The translations under genes and the position numbers were made by a program. DNA of 64,000 bases from JAHFTY01 sp964584785 (GTDB lineage Bacteria > Acidobacteriota > Terriglobia > 20CM-2-55-15). The notes below the pieces were generated by a model that made no database searches, was not told where the DNA came from, and worked only from the letters and a program-made list of their open reading frames with translations. The stretch spans positions 1 through 64,000 of the forward strand of contig CAZPBY010000041.1 in the NCBI GenBank assembly GCA_964584785.1. The letters are read 5' to 3'. Every line of letters starts with the position of its first letter. Position 1 is the stretch's first letter. Below are positions 55,273 to 64,000 of the stretch, piece by piece.

Positions 55273-55276
55273 CCGG

Positions 55277-56962
55277 TCAGGACCGGCGTTCCTGAGTTCT
55301 TGCCATCGGCTGTGCGATCGGTATCCCTATCGTGAAAGTACTTCCCTGGCCCGGGCCGTCGCTGTGCGCTGAAACGTTCCCGCCGTGCATTTCAACAAGC
55401 TCGCGAACGAGAGCCAGTCCCAAGCCGAGTCCGCCGTGCTGACGCGTGTTCGAACAATTGGCCTGGGTAAATAGCTGGAAAACGTGCGGAAGGAATTCCT
55501 CGGAAATGCCCATACCGGTATCCCTGACGAGAATTCTTACGTCGTCTCCGACAATGTCCACATTGACGTAGACCGATCCGAGAGGAGGCGTAAACTTCAC
55601 CGCGTTCGTCAGAATATTCCAGATCGCCTGCTGCAACCGGTCCGCATCCGCGGAAATGAGGCCCGAATTGCCGACTTGCAACAGCAACGAGATTTCCTTG
55701 GCGTCCGCGGAACCGCGGACAGACTCCACCGCGTTCTCAACGACCTGAACCGGATCGATGAGTTCGCGGTTAATGCGAAGCTTTCCAGTAATGATTTGAG
55801 ACAGGTTCAGCAGGTCGTCGATGAGCCGCACTTGAAGCCGCACGTTGCGGTCGATCACCTCCAGGGCCTTGGACAGAACGTCAGGATCGCCTTGTCCGTC
55901 TTCCAGCAGCAATTGCACCCAGCCATGCACGCTGGTCAGCGGCGTTCGGAGTTCATGAGAAAGAAGCGCGAGGAATTCATCTTTGGCGTGATTCGCTTCT
56001 TCCGCCTGCCGCCGTGCATCCTGTTCGCTGACGACGAGGCGTTGCAACTCCTCCTGACTACGCTTGAGCGCCTGTTCGGCGTTTCGACGCTCGATATACT
56101 GACCGACTTGATTGCCGACGGTTTGAAATGTCTCAAGCAGTTCCCGGTCCGGCGACTCGGGCAGCGTGCTGAAGAATTCCATGATGGCAATGACCTCACC
56201 GCCCGTTGCGACGGGGAAGGCTACAGCCGACGCCAAATGCGACGCGTGCTCCCATCGTTCCGCCAAATCCGATTCATTCTCGAGTTCAAAAACCCACCGC
56301 GGTTCTTTGGCGGACCAGACGTGCCCCGGCAGCCCGACGGACGGACGAACCTGAACCTTCTGATTCGAGTTCAGAAAAGGCCGCAGTCCGTCAACGGCGC
56401 ACCAGCCGCTGCCGTATCGCAGCACGTTCGCGACCCGGTCGACGTTCCAAACAATAGCGGCAATCCATCCCAGTGCCTGACACAGCGCCTTCAGCGCTTC
56501 CTGCAACACGTCCTCGGATGAAAGATTCTTGGCGAGTATCTCCGATGCCGCGAAATGCGCCGCCTGCAGGCGCTCATCGCGTTTTCTTTCGGTGACATCC
56601 CGCACAATACCCGTGAACCCGCGTTGAGAGTTTTGGACGAATTCCCCAAAAGATACTTCGAGAGTTATGGTGGTCCCGTCTTTGCAGAGTCCTGGAAGCT
56701 GCGTCCCGCCCCAATGCATATGCCGCTCTCCCGTCTCGAGATAGCGTTTCATGCCGGTGAGATGCACTCGCTGGAGGTAATCCGGCATGAGCATAGTCAG
56801 TGATTTTCCTAAGAGTTCGGCGGACGAATAGCCAAAGATGCGCTCGACGGATGAATTGACAAACGTGATCGTACTGCTCGAGTCGATTGTAATGATGCCG
56901 TCTGAGGCGGCGTCAGCGATCGCTCGAAACGGCGCCTCAAAGTCGGACAAAAATTGCTCCAT
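55277..56962 (-). CDS. PAS-GAF sensor histidine kinase
   Basis: The 561-residue cytoplasmic kinase has a PAS domain (about 10-130, GIITIDSSSTITFVN ... VRDVTERKRDE), a GAF domain (about 140-295), HisKA (LLSHELRTPLTSVHGW near 335-350) and an ATPase domain (NAVKFTPPLGS, DTGMGISEEF, GLGLALVREL). PAS of this FixL-like type may bind heme or another ligand; the deciding residues cannot be judged by eye. It has no receiver. The kinase core resembles the tail-to-tail neighbour, suggesting duplication. Confidence 0.9.
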   Translation of the reverse strand: MEQFLSDFEAPFRAIADAASDGIITIDSSSTITFVNSSVERIFGYSSAELLGKSLTMLMPDYLQRVHLTGMKRYLETGERHMHWGGTQLPGLCKDGTTITLEVSFGEFVQNSQRGFTGIVRDVTERKRDERLQAAHFAASEILAKNLSSEDVLQEALKALCQALGWIAAIVWNVDRVANVLRYGSGWCAVDGLRPFLNSNQKVQVRPSVGLPGHVWSAKEPRWVFELENESDLAERWEHASHLASAVAFPVATGGEVIAIMEFFSTLPESPDRELLETFQTVGNQVGQYIERRNAEQALKRSQEELQRLVVSEQDARRQAEEANHAKDEFLALLSHELRTPLTSVHGWVQLLLEDGQGDPDVLSKALEVIDRNVRLQVRLIDDLLNLSQIITGKLRINRELIDPVQVVENAVESVRGSADAKEISLLLQVGNSGLISADADRLQQAIWNILTNAVKFTPPLGSVYVNVDIVGDDVRILVRDTGMGISEEFLPHVFQLFTQANCSNTRQHGGLGLGLALVRELVEMHGGNVSAHSDGPGQGSTFTIGIPIAQPMARTQERRS

Positions 56963-57309
56963 TCACCACCTGCACTCGTTGCTTAAGCAATCCCCACCGG
57001 CTTGCGTTTGACTCCGTTCAAGTGCTGGGCTGGGTGAACCGGTCGCGGAAGGCCGGTTGGTAGGCAAATATTATATGTCGAGCGCGAATTGCAAATGCGA
57101 TTTCATTTCCGGGTTTTGAATCGCTGTTCTGAAAAGCGGCGTCACGAAACCATCGATACCGGCAGCGACAATCGAGGAAATGCGACCTGATCGGCTTCGG
57201 ACGGCCCTTTTCGCGGACCTGATCTGTCCCGAAAACCGCGCGATAATAGTGAGATTCAACTTCAACCTTCAGCCACACAATCCTTCTTTGGATTCGAAAG
57301 GAGGCTGCT
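56963..57309. other. 347-nt divergent intergenic region
   Basis: It lies between the PAS-GAF kinase and the zinc-finger phosphatase gene. It contains the perfect palindrome TTGCTTAAGCAA (56979-56990), 17 nt upstream of the kinase start, a possible operator. The rest holds no coding sequence with a ribosome site and no RNA family that I recognise. GAAAGGAGG at its right end serves the phosphatase gene. Confidence 0.5.
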
Positions 57310-58293
57310 TTGAGTATTGACCTCGATCTTGTGATGCGCGAACAACTGATCCAACGCCGGGAGCGTGTCGAAAGCGCCATAACGTCCGCCGGTCCGGATC
57401 CCCAGCTAACGGCGTTGCTGCAGGAGGTCGACGCGGCGCTCGAACGGTTCGAGTCCGGCACTTACGGCATATGCGAGGTTTGCCACGATCCGGTCGAAGC
57501 GGATCGGCTTATTGCAAATCCGCTCGAACGTTTCTGCATCGATCATCTCAATGCGCGAGAGCGTCAGGCCCTCGAAGATGACCTCAACCTTGCGTCTCAA
57601 ATCCAACGCGGACTCCTGCCTCAGCGCAATCTCCGGTTCGCGGGCTGGCATTTCGACTATTGTTACGAACCGGCCGGCCCCGTCAGCGGCGATTATGTCG
57701 ATATCATTCAAACCGAGGGCTCGGACCTGTTCTTCGCGCTCGGAGACGTGTCCGGTAAAGGAGTGGCGGCCTCGATGCTCATGTCGAAGCTCCACGCCGT
57801 CTTTCGAAGTCTCATTCCTCTCGGTCTCGGTGTCGATCGATTGACCGAACGGGCAAGCCGTCTCTTCGGGGAAAGCACACTACCGGGGCAGTACGCGACG
57901 CTGATCTGCGGACGCGCATCGAAGGACGGCGAGGTTTCCCTGTGCAACGCCGGTCATCCGCCGGCCTTGTTCAGCTTTGAGGGCCGAATTCAATCGATAT
58001 CCGCGACAGGCCTTCCGCTGGGTATGTTCCCGAATCAGAAATTCACGGTGGAGAAACTGAATCTGAACGACGGCGATACTCTGCTTTTGTATACGGACGG
58101 CGTTCCCGAAACAGTGAACGGCAGTGACCAGGAGTACGGAATGCCGCGCTTGATGGAGGTCGCGTCGATGTCCCGCTCGTTGCCGCCCGATAAAGTCGTC
58201 GCAAGGTGTCTGTCGGATGTTTCCGACTTCCGCCGAAGCAGCCCGCGAGCGGACGACATCACGATCATGGGCGTCCGTCGCGATCGCGGTTGA
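57310..58293 (+). CDS. DksA-type zinc finger fused to SpoIIE/RsbU phosphatase
   Basis: The 327-residue protein starts with a helical hairpin (about 8-50) and a zinc finger C55-x2-C58-x17-C76-x2-H79 with the spacing of the DksA/TraR finger, but with histidine as the fourth ligand. Residues about 95-325 form a SpoIIE/PP2C phosphatase: SGDYVDII, LGDVSGKGVAASM, NAGHPPALF, LLYTDGVPE and ADDITIMGV. Such phosphatases act on anti-anti-sigma factors. The start is TTG at 57310 with GAAAGGAGG 5 nt upstream. Catalase follows after 82 nt, suggesting a stress response. Confidence 0.88.
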   Translation: MSIDLDLVMREQLIQRRERVESAITSAGPDPQLTALLQEVDAALERFESGTYGICEVCHDPVEADRLIANPLERFCIDHLNARERQALEDDLNLASQIQRGLLPQRNLRFAGWHFDYCYEPAGPVSGDYVDIIQTEGSDLFFALGDVSGKGVAASMLMSKLHAVFRSLIPLGLGVDRLTERASRLFGESTLPGQYATLICGRASKDGEVSLCNAGHPPALFSFEGRIQSISATGLPLGMFPNQKFTVEKLNLNDGDTLLLYTDGVPETVNGSDQEYGMPRLMEVASMSRSLPPDKVVARCLSDVSDFRRSSPRADDITIMGVRRDRG

Positions 58294-58375
58294 TAGGATC
58301 AACTTATCAATCCAATCGGAATAATCGAATGGATTGGCCGCCGGCAACAGGGCACGATTCTTGTCAGGAGGTTCG

Positions 58376-59845
58376 ATGACTGACAAGAATCAACTGACAA
58401 ACAATTTCGGCGCGCCGCTTGCCGACAACGAGCATTCGCTGACGGCGGGCGAGCGCGGCCCCGTCCTGCTGCAGGACTACTTTCTGATCGAGAAACTGGC
58501 GCATTTCGATCGAGAACGGATCCCCGAGCGTGTGGTGCACGCCAAAGGCGCCGGTGCATTCGGCTTCTTCGAATCCGCCGCCAACATGTCTCCATACACG
58601 AAGGCTCATCTGTTCGGCGCGGTGGGCCGCAAGACGAAAGTGTTGGTCCGGTTTTCTACCGTCGGCGGAGAAAAGGGCTCTTCCGATGTTGACCGCGACC
58701 CGCGCGGCTTCGCGATCAAGTTCTACACGGAGGAAGGAAACTACGACCTCGTGGGCAACAACACACCCATTTTTTTCATCCGCGATCCTTTCAAGTTCCC
58801 AGACATGGTGCACACGCACAAGCGGAATCCGCAATCCAATCTCAAGGATCCGGAAGTATTTTGGGATTTCTTCTCGCATTCTCCCGAATCCACGCACATG
58901 GTGACGGTGTTGTTTTCCGACCGCGGCATCCCGAAAAGCTATCGGCATATGCACGGCTTCGGCAGTCATACATTCAAATGGGTCAACGCCGGCGGCAAAG
59001 CGTGCTGGGTGAAATACCATTTCAAGACGGAGGCCGGAATCGAAAACCTCACGTCCGAAGAGGCTGCCGCGATTGGAGCGAAGGATCCTGACTACACGAC
59101 GCGTGATCTGTTACAGCACATCCAACGTGGCGGCAACGCGGCGTGGAAAGCGTACGTGCAGATCATGCCGCTCGAAGATGCGGACACTTACCGTTACGAT
59201 CCCTTCGATGTGACGAAGGTTTGGCGGTACAAAGACTATCCGCTCATCCCCATCGGACGTCTCGTCCTCGACCGGAATCCGGAGAATTTTTTCGCGGATA
59301 TCGAGCAGGCCGCGTTCAGTCCCGCGAACTTTGTACCGGGCATCGAACCGTCGCCGGACAAACTGCTGCAGGGAAGACTTTTTTCATATCCCGACACGCA
59401 GCGTCATCGGCTGGGACCAAACTATGCGTTGCTACCCGTCAATTGTCCCTACTCCGGAAAGATTGCCAATTATCAAAGAGACGGCTCGATGCGTGTGGAC
59501 GCCAACGGCGGCAGCCGGCCGAATTATTCGCCCAACAGCGGCGGCGGTCCCTCGGTGCATCCGGGACACCGCGAGTCGCCGATCGCGATTCATGGAAGTG
59601 CGGCGCGGACCGAGTATCCACAGGTCAACCGCGCCGACGATTTCGAGCAGGCCGGCCTGCTCTATCGTGTCCTCAGTGAGGAAGAACGCACGCGGCTGAT
59701 CAACAACATCGCGGGCCACATGTCGGGCATTAATCCGGAAATCCAGCGGCGTCAGATCCAGCACTTCACGAAGGCCGATCCGTCGTATGGACGTCGTATC
59801 GCGGCGAAGCTCAATCTGAAAACCGAATCCTCCGCCGCAGATTAA
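58376..59845 (+). CDS. katA: Monofunctional heme catalase, small-subunit clade
   Basis: The 489-residue enzyme breaks down hydrogen peroxide. The distal histidine H55 (ERVVHAKGAGAFG), the distal asparagine in DLVGNNTPIFF (about 125-135) and the proximal tyrosine in LFSYPDTQRHRLGPNY (about 340-355) are present. Its length suits clade 3 catalases. The start at 58376 (MTDKNQL) has AGGAGG 6 nt upstream; 14 upstream codons are in frame but unlikely. Its neighbour is the zinc-finger phosphatase. A strong hairpin follows at 59852-59885. Confidence 0.96.
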   Translation: MTDKNQLTNNFGAPLADNEHSLTAGERGPVLLQDYFLIEKLAHFDRERIPERVVHAKGAGAFGFFESAANMSPYTKAHLFGAVGRKTKVLVRFSTVGGEKGSSDVDRDPRGFAIKFYTEEGNYDLVGNNTPIFFIRDPFKFPDMVHTHKRNPQSNLKDPEVFWDFFSHSPESTHMVTVLFSDRGIPKSYRHMHGFGSHTFKWVNAGGKACWVKYHFKTEAGIENLTSEEAAAIGAKDPDYTTRDLLQHIQRGGNAAWKAYVQIMPLEDADTYRYDPFDVTKVWRYKDYPLIPIGRLVLDRNPENFFADIEQAAFSPANFVPGIEPSPDKLLQGRLFSYPDTQRHRLGPNYALLPVNCPYSGKIANYQRDGSMRVDANGGSRPNYSPNSGGGPSVHPGHRESPIAIHGSAARTEYPQVNRADDFEQAGLLYRVLSEEERTRLINNIAGHMSGINPEIQRRQIQHFTKADPSYGRRIAAKLNLKTESSAAD

Positions 59846-59851
59846 GACTAG

Positions 59852-59885
59852 CGTCACGGAGCCTGCCGTGATGGGCTCCGTGACG
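59852..59885. terminator. Hairpin between convergent katA and subtilase genes
   Basis: CGTCACGGAGCC and GGCTCCGTGACG are perfect 12-bp arms around TGCCGTGATG, 6 nt after the katA stop and 6 nt before the stop of the subtilase. It probably works in both directions. The outer bases GTCACGgAGCC resemble the ends of the palindromic element (GTCACGAAGCCC), so it may be an internally deleted relative. Confidence 0.8.
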
Positions 59886-59891
59886 TTACTT

Positions 59892-61241
59892 TCATTGGGT
59901 GGACGAAAACACGTTGGGCAGGTATACGCGGCCGCGCCCCAACTGCCGAACGTGTTCGGGGTTTATGTTGTCGATTGGGACGGCGGTGTTTACCACAGAT
60001 GCCACGTTCTGACTTCCAATCGAACGAGGTTTGATCGATGCCACAAGCGCTACGGAAGCGCTGACGACCGGAGCACTGAACGATGTTCCCCATGCCATCG
60101 CGTAACGGCCGCCCGGCACCGTCGAGACGACATAAGAGCCGGGAGCCGAAACTGAAACGATGGAGCCGTAGTTTGAAAAAGCCGCCAGACGGTCGTTGAA
60201 GTCCGTAGCGGCAACGGCGCATACCAAAGGGTACGACGCCGGATAAATTCCGGATGCATCCCGGCTCTCATTCCCGACCGAAGCCACGAGCGCGACGCCT
60301 TTGCTCTGGGCGTAGATGACCGAATTCTGAAGCGTCTTCGATACTTCGGTCGTTGAGAAACTCAAGTTCAACACGTTCACCCCAAGATCTGTTCCGCGAT
60401 AGATCGCCTCGGCTAGCCTGAAGATGGTGGTGTTTCCGTACGCATCAAACGCGCGGATGGGGACGATTCGCGCCATTGGAGCGACGACATGAAGCACGCC
60501 CGCAACGAGGGTGCCGTGACCGAACGCCGGCGGGAAACCCGGAGGGGTGGTCTGACCCGAACCATCATCCAACAGCGCTGCCATCGACTGTTTCAGCAAG
60601 AACGAAAGTCGAGTGTCCACCATTGAAGTCGTGTTTCCACGAACCCACGCGCTCAGGTCCAGCGAGATGCCGTCAAATTCAGATATCGAGCCGCTGCCGA
60701 CCAGATCAATGCCCGGATCCAACCACGGCCGGAGAGCGGGATGATCCGCGTCGACTCCGGTATCAATGAACGCGATGCGCGTTCCCGTGCCTGTACTGAA
60801 GCTGCGTGTCTTCGCAGCGCCGATGATCTGTAGCGCGGTCTGATCCACGTATGCCCGGAGCACGTCGGTTCCGTAGAAGTTCGTGATGGTCGTCCCGTCA
60901 AGCAACGCCGCCATCGACTGAACCACCTGCGCATCGGACGGCGTTGTCGGGTTCGGACCGGACTCCAGCTTGAGCGATCGATTGAGTTCCGCGATCGCGA
61001 CCCCTGGGTTTTGTGTGAGCTTCTGCACCGCCGCTGTGGCTGTGCCCGAATCGACCTGCAACAAATAGACAGGCTCCCCAGGAACCTGCCGGGCAACGTG
61101 CGTTCCGCTGCCGCGAGTGATATCCAGGATCGATGGACCAGCCTTCGTCGTGACGATGATTTGCGGTTGGGTCTGTTGCGCGTCCGAGACGCTTATCCAA
61201 AACGTCAGCAGAGCCAGCACACTGAGAACACGTGTTTTCAA
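59892..61241 (-). CDS. Exported S8 subtilisin-family serine protease
   Basis: The 449-residue protein has a signal peptide (1-21), a prodomain-like region (about 22-110) and an S8 domain with D160 (FIDTGVD), H242 (GHGTLVAG), the oxyanion asparagine N324 (SVGNES) and S387 (GTSFSAP), all intact. The sequence QSMAALLD occurs twice, at 108-115 and 218-225, the second just before the catalytic histidine. It lies 27 nt downstream of the small beta-fold gene and is the last gene of the CHAT operon. Confidence 0.92.
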   Translation of the reverse strand: MKTRVLSVLALLTFWISVSDAQQTQPQIIVTTKAGPSILDITRGSGTHVARQVPGEPVYLLQVDSGTATAAVQKLTQNPGVAIAELNRSLKLESGPNPTTPSDAQVVQSMAALLDGTTITNFYGTDVLRAYVDQTALQIIGAAKTRSFSTGTGTRIAFIDTGVDADHPALRPWLDPGIDLVGSGSISEFDGISLDLSAWVRGNTTSMVDTRLSFLLKQSMAALLDDGSGQTTPPGFPPAFGHGTLVAGVLHVVAPMARIVPIRAFDAYGNTTIFRLAEAIYRGTDLGVNVLNLSFSTTEVSKTLQNSVIYAQSKGVALVASVGNESRDASGIYPASYPLVCAVAATDFNDRLAAFSNYGSIVSVSAPGSYVVSTVPGGRYAMAWGTSFSAPVVSASVALVASIKPRSIGSQNVASVVNTAVPIDNINPEHVRQLGRGRVYLPNVFSSTQ

Positions 61242-61268
61242 GCGATCGTCTCCTTATGACGGTGATTT

Positions 61269-61673
61269 TCAGTACGGATGACGGCGCGCTGCCAGAGCAG
61301 ACAAGCCACGCACGACGAACGGCCGTTCATGGAACCCGATCGTCAGATTCCAGACGGCGTCAGGAATGTTGGTGAAAATGAATTCTCCGAGGTTGTTCGT
61401 CCGCAGAACGAAACGGCTGTCGTCATTTTCCATGGCGACGACAAGGTGCGACACGTCTTCAAAGGATTCCATTTCACGGAGGCCCCGGAGGATCTGGCCG
61501 CTGATGCGCAGGGAGTGGTCTGAAGCCATCCTTCGGATCAGCAGGTCCAGAAAAACGCCTTCGCCTTCGTAGATGAGGTGACGGTTCTCCGCGGCCGCGG
61601 CGTCGCGCAGATCCGGACGTTGATTGATCCACGAATCGAACAACAGTAACCCGACGACTTCAATTCGAGACAT
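61269..61673 (-). CDS. Small Ig-like/carboxypeptidase-regulatory-like protein
   Basis: The 134-residue protein has an N-terminal helical part (LLLFDSWINQRPDLRDAAAAEN) and a C-terminal beta-sandwich-like part (about 50-130) with SLRISGQIL, RTNNLGEFIFTNIPDAVWNLTI and FVVRGL, resembling one carboxypeptidase-regulatory Ig-like fold. No signal peptide is seen. The start ATG at 61673 overlaps the end of the CHAT gene by 14 nt, while the open frame upstream is antisense-like. I infer an adaptor or inhibitor linking the two proteases, but this is untested. Confidence 0.75.
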   Translation of the reverse strand: MSRIEVVGLLLFDSWINQRPDLRDAAAAENRHLIYEGEGVFLDLLIRRMASDHSLRISGQILRGLREMESFEDVSHLVVAMENDDSRFVLRTNNLGEFIFTNIPDAVWNLTIGFHERPFVVRGLSALAARRHPY

Positions 61674-64000
61674 CTTGGGGACTCCTCCGTACAAAGCTGC
61701 CGAAACCTGCCCAAAAGTAAGGATGGCTTTGTTGTTCTCGAATCGCGGCCGATGCCAGCCGCACGGCCTCGCAGGCGTTGCTTCCATCAAAGTGTGCGTA
61801 AAACTCGATTGCGAAACGTTCAGCGCAATCGGCGCGCACGTCCCAAAAGGCCGAAACAATCGCGCTTGCTCCCGACATATACAATGCCCGCATCAATCCC
61901 AGCCATTCATCCCCTGAACTGATGTGCCTGCGGGCTGTTTGACAGCCGGTCACAACGACGGTGCGCGCCTGAATCTGCATATCCTGAAGATCGCGGCTGC
62001 CCAGACGTCCCTCGGGTGTTTCAATCCATGACAATTTACCACCAACGGAATCCACTCCCGCGTGGCCGGCGATATGAATCAATTCCCTCGGATGATCGAA
62101 TGCCTTCCGAAGGTCCGCCGCCGAAGGGTTGACCAGAATCTCTGCGCCGCGAAAACCCAGCGCGACGGCTTCGATTTCGAGGACGGTGGACGCAGTCTTC
62201 GGATCGCGGCTGAACGCCACGAAAAGCGGCGACCCATAATCCGATCGTGCGACGGGCGCGCAATACAAAGCCGCACTCGGGCTGTACGCCACATGATGGC
62301 GCTCCGCCAGAAAATACCGGCCGTCGTAGAGCGCGTGGAACGGAACACCGTGCAGAAATCCGTGAGGCACAATGACGACCGTCGACCGGATTTCGGACTC
62401 GACCGGCGCGATCAGCCGGCGGTACAGTGAGCCGAGGTGCCGCTTCGCCGTCGCTTCCAGCTGATCGCGCACGGACGCCAGATGTTCCCATTTCACGCTG
62501 CAGCTTTCCAGATGCCGTTCGAGATGACTCCACTCGTCACTGAGCGTTGCCGACGAGCCAAGGCTCACGGACAGAATGGAGTCGTGGTTTACAGCAAAGA
62601 CAAGCACATCGTCTCCAGCGACGAAGTACTCCAGCAGCGTTTCATTCGCCGGGAGAGCGCTTTGGATGGAGTCCAGCGAAAGATCGAATCCTTCCTGAAT
62701 GAGCGTTTCTCTCAGAACTCGAGACCGTGCCTTCTCGGACAGAATGAAGGCACGCCCCGGCCGCTCTTCGGCGGCGTGAGCAACAAGGTGCGTGTAGACA
62801 TTGTCGCGATCGCCGAGAAACGCAAGTTTGAGTTCGTCGTGTTCGAGCCGCTGCCACAGCGAATCCAGCTTCGACTCGGCTTTGTAGAGCAGCGCGCGTG
62901 CCGTGGCTCCATCTCTCTCGAGAAGTGAAAGTCCGAGTTGATAGTAGGCGTGAAACTGCATCCACGCGGAGTTGCTGCGGTCGGCGCAACGGACGGCCCG
63001 ATCGAGAGACTCCATGGCTCCGGCATCGTCGCCGCACCCGCGCTCCAGCCGCGCGATCACGATGTCCGCAAAGGCTTCGTAGTGAGGAAGACCGGAGTTG
63101 TACAGGATCCGCCGTGCTGCCATAGCCTCGGCAAGCATCTCGCGTCCCATTTCACTTTCGGAAAGCAGCACGGTTTGCAAACGAAGAATGGCCGTCCACA
63201 CGCTGTTGGTCTCGGAGGCAAAGCGCCGCGTGGCCTCCATGAGCAACGGTTGCGCCTGGTCCTTCCGCCCGGCGCGCTTCTGTGCCGCGCCCTCAAAAAA
63301 CAGCGATTTCCCGGCTTCGAGATTGAGCCCGAGTTCCCCGGCGAGCCGCCGGGCTTCACGAGCCGAAAGAACGCAGCCTTCGAGGTCGCCGATCTCGAGC
63401 AGAACCTCCGCCTCATCCAACCAGCACAAACACGCGTGACGCATGTCCCCCAGGCGCTCATACTCCTGACGCAACTCCGCGAATTCCCGCAACGCCTCGC
63501 CCGCGGCTCCACTGAGGAACCGCATGTACGCAAGGTTGTAGCGCGACAACAGGACCCAGGCGGTCTTTCCCTGTGATTCGGACAACGCGAGAGTCCTCCG
63601 GTACAGCTCGAATGCTTCTGCGAATTCATGGAAGACCGTGAGAACCACAGCTTTGTTGATCAGTGCTGCGAGCAAGCCTTCTTCATCGCCGAGCTCCTCC
63701 AGAACAGGCAGGGCGCGTTCGCAGCATGCCAATGCTTCGGCGTGCCGGTCCAGACGATGGTAGGCGTGCGCCAAATTGACATCGAGACGCGCGAGCCGGC
63801 CGCGCTCTCCGAGTTGCTCGAATATGGATCGCGCGCGCGTGGAGCATTCAAACAGTTCGTCAAAGCGACTCAGAAGATAAAGGAGACCCACTTTTGCGTG
63901 GAGCGTGCGAGCCAATTCCATCGGGTTATCGATCAGCTCCAGCATCGAAACCGCCTGATCGTAGTGGCTTAATGCGCCGTCGAAGTTATTGAGCAGGTAG
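61660..64000 (-). CDS. TPR-CHAT caspase-like protease, 5' end outside the window
   Basis: At least 779 residues are visible and the frame runs off the right edge. The first 450 or so form TPR-like helical repeats (for example LGERGRLARLDVNLAHAYHRLD). The C-terminal 300 are a CHAT domain of the separase/caspase class with the histidine in HIAGHAG and the cysteine in VVVTGCQTA, about 40 residues apart, so it should be active. CHAT-TPR proteases are cytoplasmic and usually switched on by a partner. It overlaps the small downstream gene by 14 nt and heads a run ending in a subtilase. Confidence 0.9.
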   Translation of the reverse strand, partial: YLLNNFDGALSHYDQAVSMLELIDNPMELARTLHAKVGLLYLLSRFDELFECSTRARSIFEQLGERGRLARLDVNLAHAYHRLDRHAEALACCERALPVLEELGDEEGLLAALINKAVVLTVFHEFAEAFELYRRTLALSESQGKTAWVLLSRYNLAYMRFLSGAAGEALREFAELRQEYERLGDMRHACLCWLDEAEVLLEIGDLEGCVLSAREARRLAGELGLNLEAGKSLFFEGAAQKRAGRKDQAQPLLMEATRRFASETNSVWTAILRLQTVLLSESEMGREMLAEAMAARRILYNSGLPHYEAFADIVIARLERGCGDDAGAMESLDRAVRCADRSNSAWMQFHAYYQLGLSLLERDGATARALLYKAESKLDSLWQRLEHDELKLAFLGDRDNVYTHLVAHAAEERPGRAFILSEKARSRVLRETLIQEGFDLSLDSIQSALPANETLLEYFVAGDDVLVFAVNHDSILSVSLGSSATLSDEWSHLERHLESCSVKWEHLASVRDQLEATAKRHLGSLYRRLIAPVESEIRSTVVIVPHGFLHGVPFHALYDGRYFLAERHHVAYSPSAALYCAPVARSDYGSPLFVAFSRDPKTASTVLEIEAVALGFRGAEILVNPSAADLRKAFDHPRELIHIAGHAGVDSVGGKLSWIETPEGRLGSRDLQDMQIQARTVVVTGCQTARRHISSGDEWLGLMRALYMSGASAIVSAFWDVRADCAERFAIEFYAHFDGSNACEAVRLASAAIREQQSHPYFWAGFGSFVRRSPQDVSN

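Overview
The window reads as a single chromosomal segment of a GC-rich, free-living bacterium, most likely an acidobacterium (a Vicinamibacteria-like lineage would fit). This rests on the gene content: an ADOP-type duplicated MacB/FtsX permease, a large TonB-dependent receptor with an N-terminal carboxypeptidase-regulatory domain, a spermidine-synthase-like protein fused to a membrane module, a CHAT-TPR protein next to a subtilase, and a cytochrome-c/Vgb-propeller protein. No marker sequence was available to prove the phylum. There are no rRNA or tRNA genes, no CRISPR array and no recognisable insertion sequence.

Layout. 0.1-4.3 kb: a bacilliredoxin and, convergent to it across a 137-nt palindrome, a 1206-residue fused Fe-S flavoprotein. 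4.4-10.2 kb: membrane lipid/glycan genes, an RRM protein, an HD hydrolase, phosphofructokinase, FabG, dCTP deaminase, HU/IHF and an M50 protease. 10.2-16.5 kb: cupin, phosphoesterase, a tiny exported peptide plus ADOP permease, and a LytS/LytR-type two-component pair. 16.5-21.4 kb: the translation operon infC-rpmI-rplT-pheS-pheT running into zapB-like and zapA. 21.4-25.1 kb: ogt, thrS, ydcF and a small membrane protein. 25-29.7 kb: a nuclease-family protein, HtrA, glycosyltransferase, epimerase and a conserved hypothetical. 30-38 kb: spermidine-synthase fusion, DUF1028-S9 peptidase fusion, TonB-dependent receptor. 38-48 kb: rlmN, Vgb, M23 peptidase, radical SAM/SPASM, mutY, and the ybbP-ybbA-tesA group. 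48-52.6 kb: a c-di-AMP riboswitch with a clear sigma-70 promoter in front of an SPFH protein, then pncA, pdxH and a BON protein. 52.7-59.8 kb: two tail-to-tail PAS histidine kinases, a zinc-finger/SpoIIE phosphatase and catalase. 59.9-64 kb: a subtilase, a small beta-fold protein and a CHAT-TPR protease, the last cut by the window edge.

Main points of interest. (1) A dispersed palindromic element with a core near GCCCGTCGCTGCGCTCCGGG occurs in three good copies and at least two decayed ones. One copy lies inside rlmN and is translated in frame; another supplies the last residues and stop codon of mutY in the same reading frame, which recalls the palindromic elements of Rickettsia. (2) The c-di-AMP riboswitch upstream of an SPFH/flotillin-like gene. 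(3) The three-gene operon CHAT-TPR protease / small Ig-like protein / subtilase, a candidate proteolytic cascade. (4) Unusual fusions: DUF1028 with S9 peptidase, DksA-type zinc finger with SpoIIE phosphatase, and an NfnB-like plus NfnA-like flavoprotein. (5) A dCTP deaminase with serine where the catalytic glutamate is expected, an infC that probably starts at ATC, and two small genes missed by length-limited gene calling.
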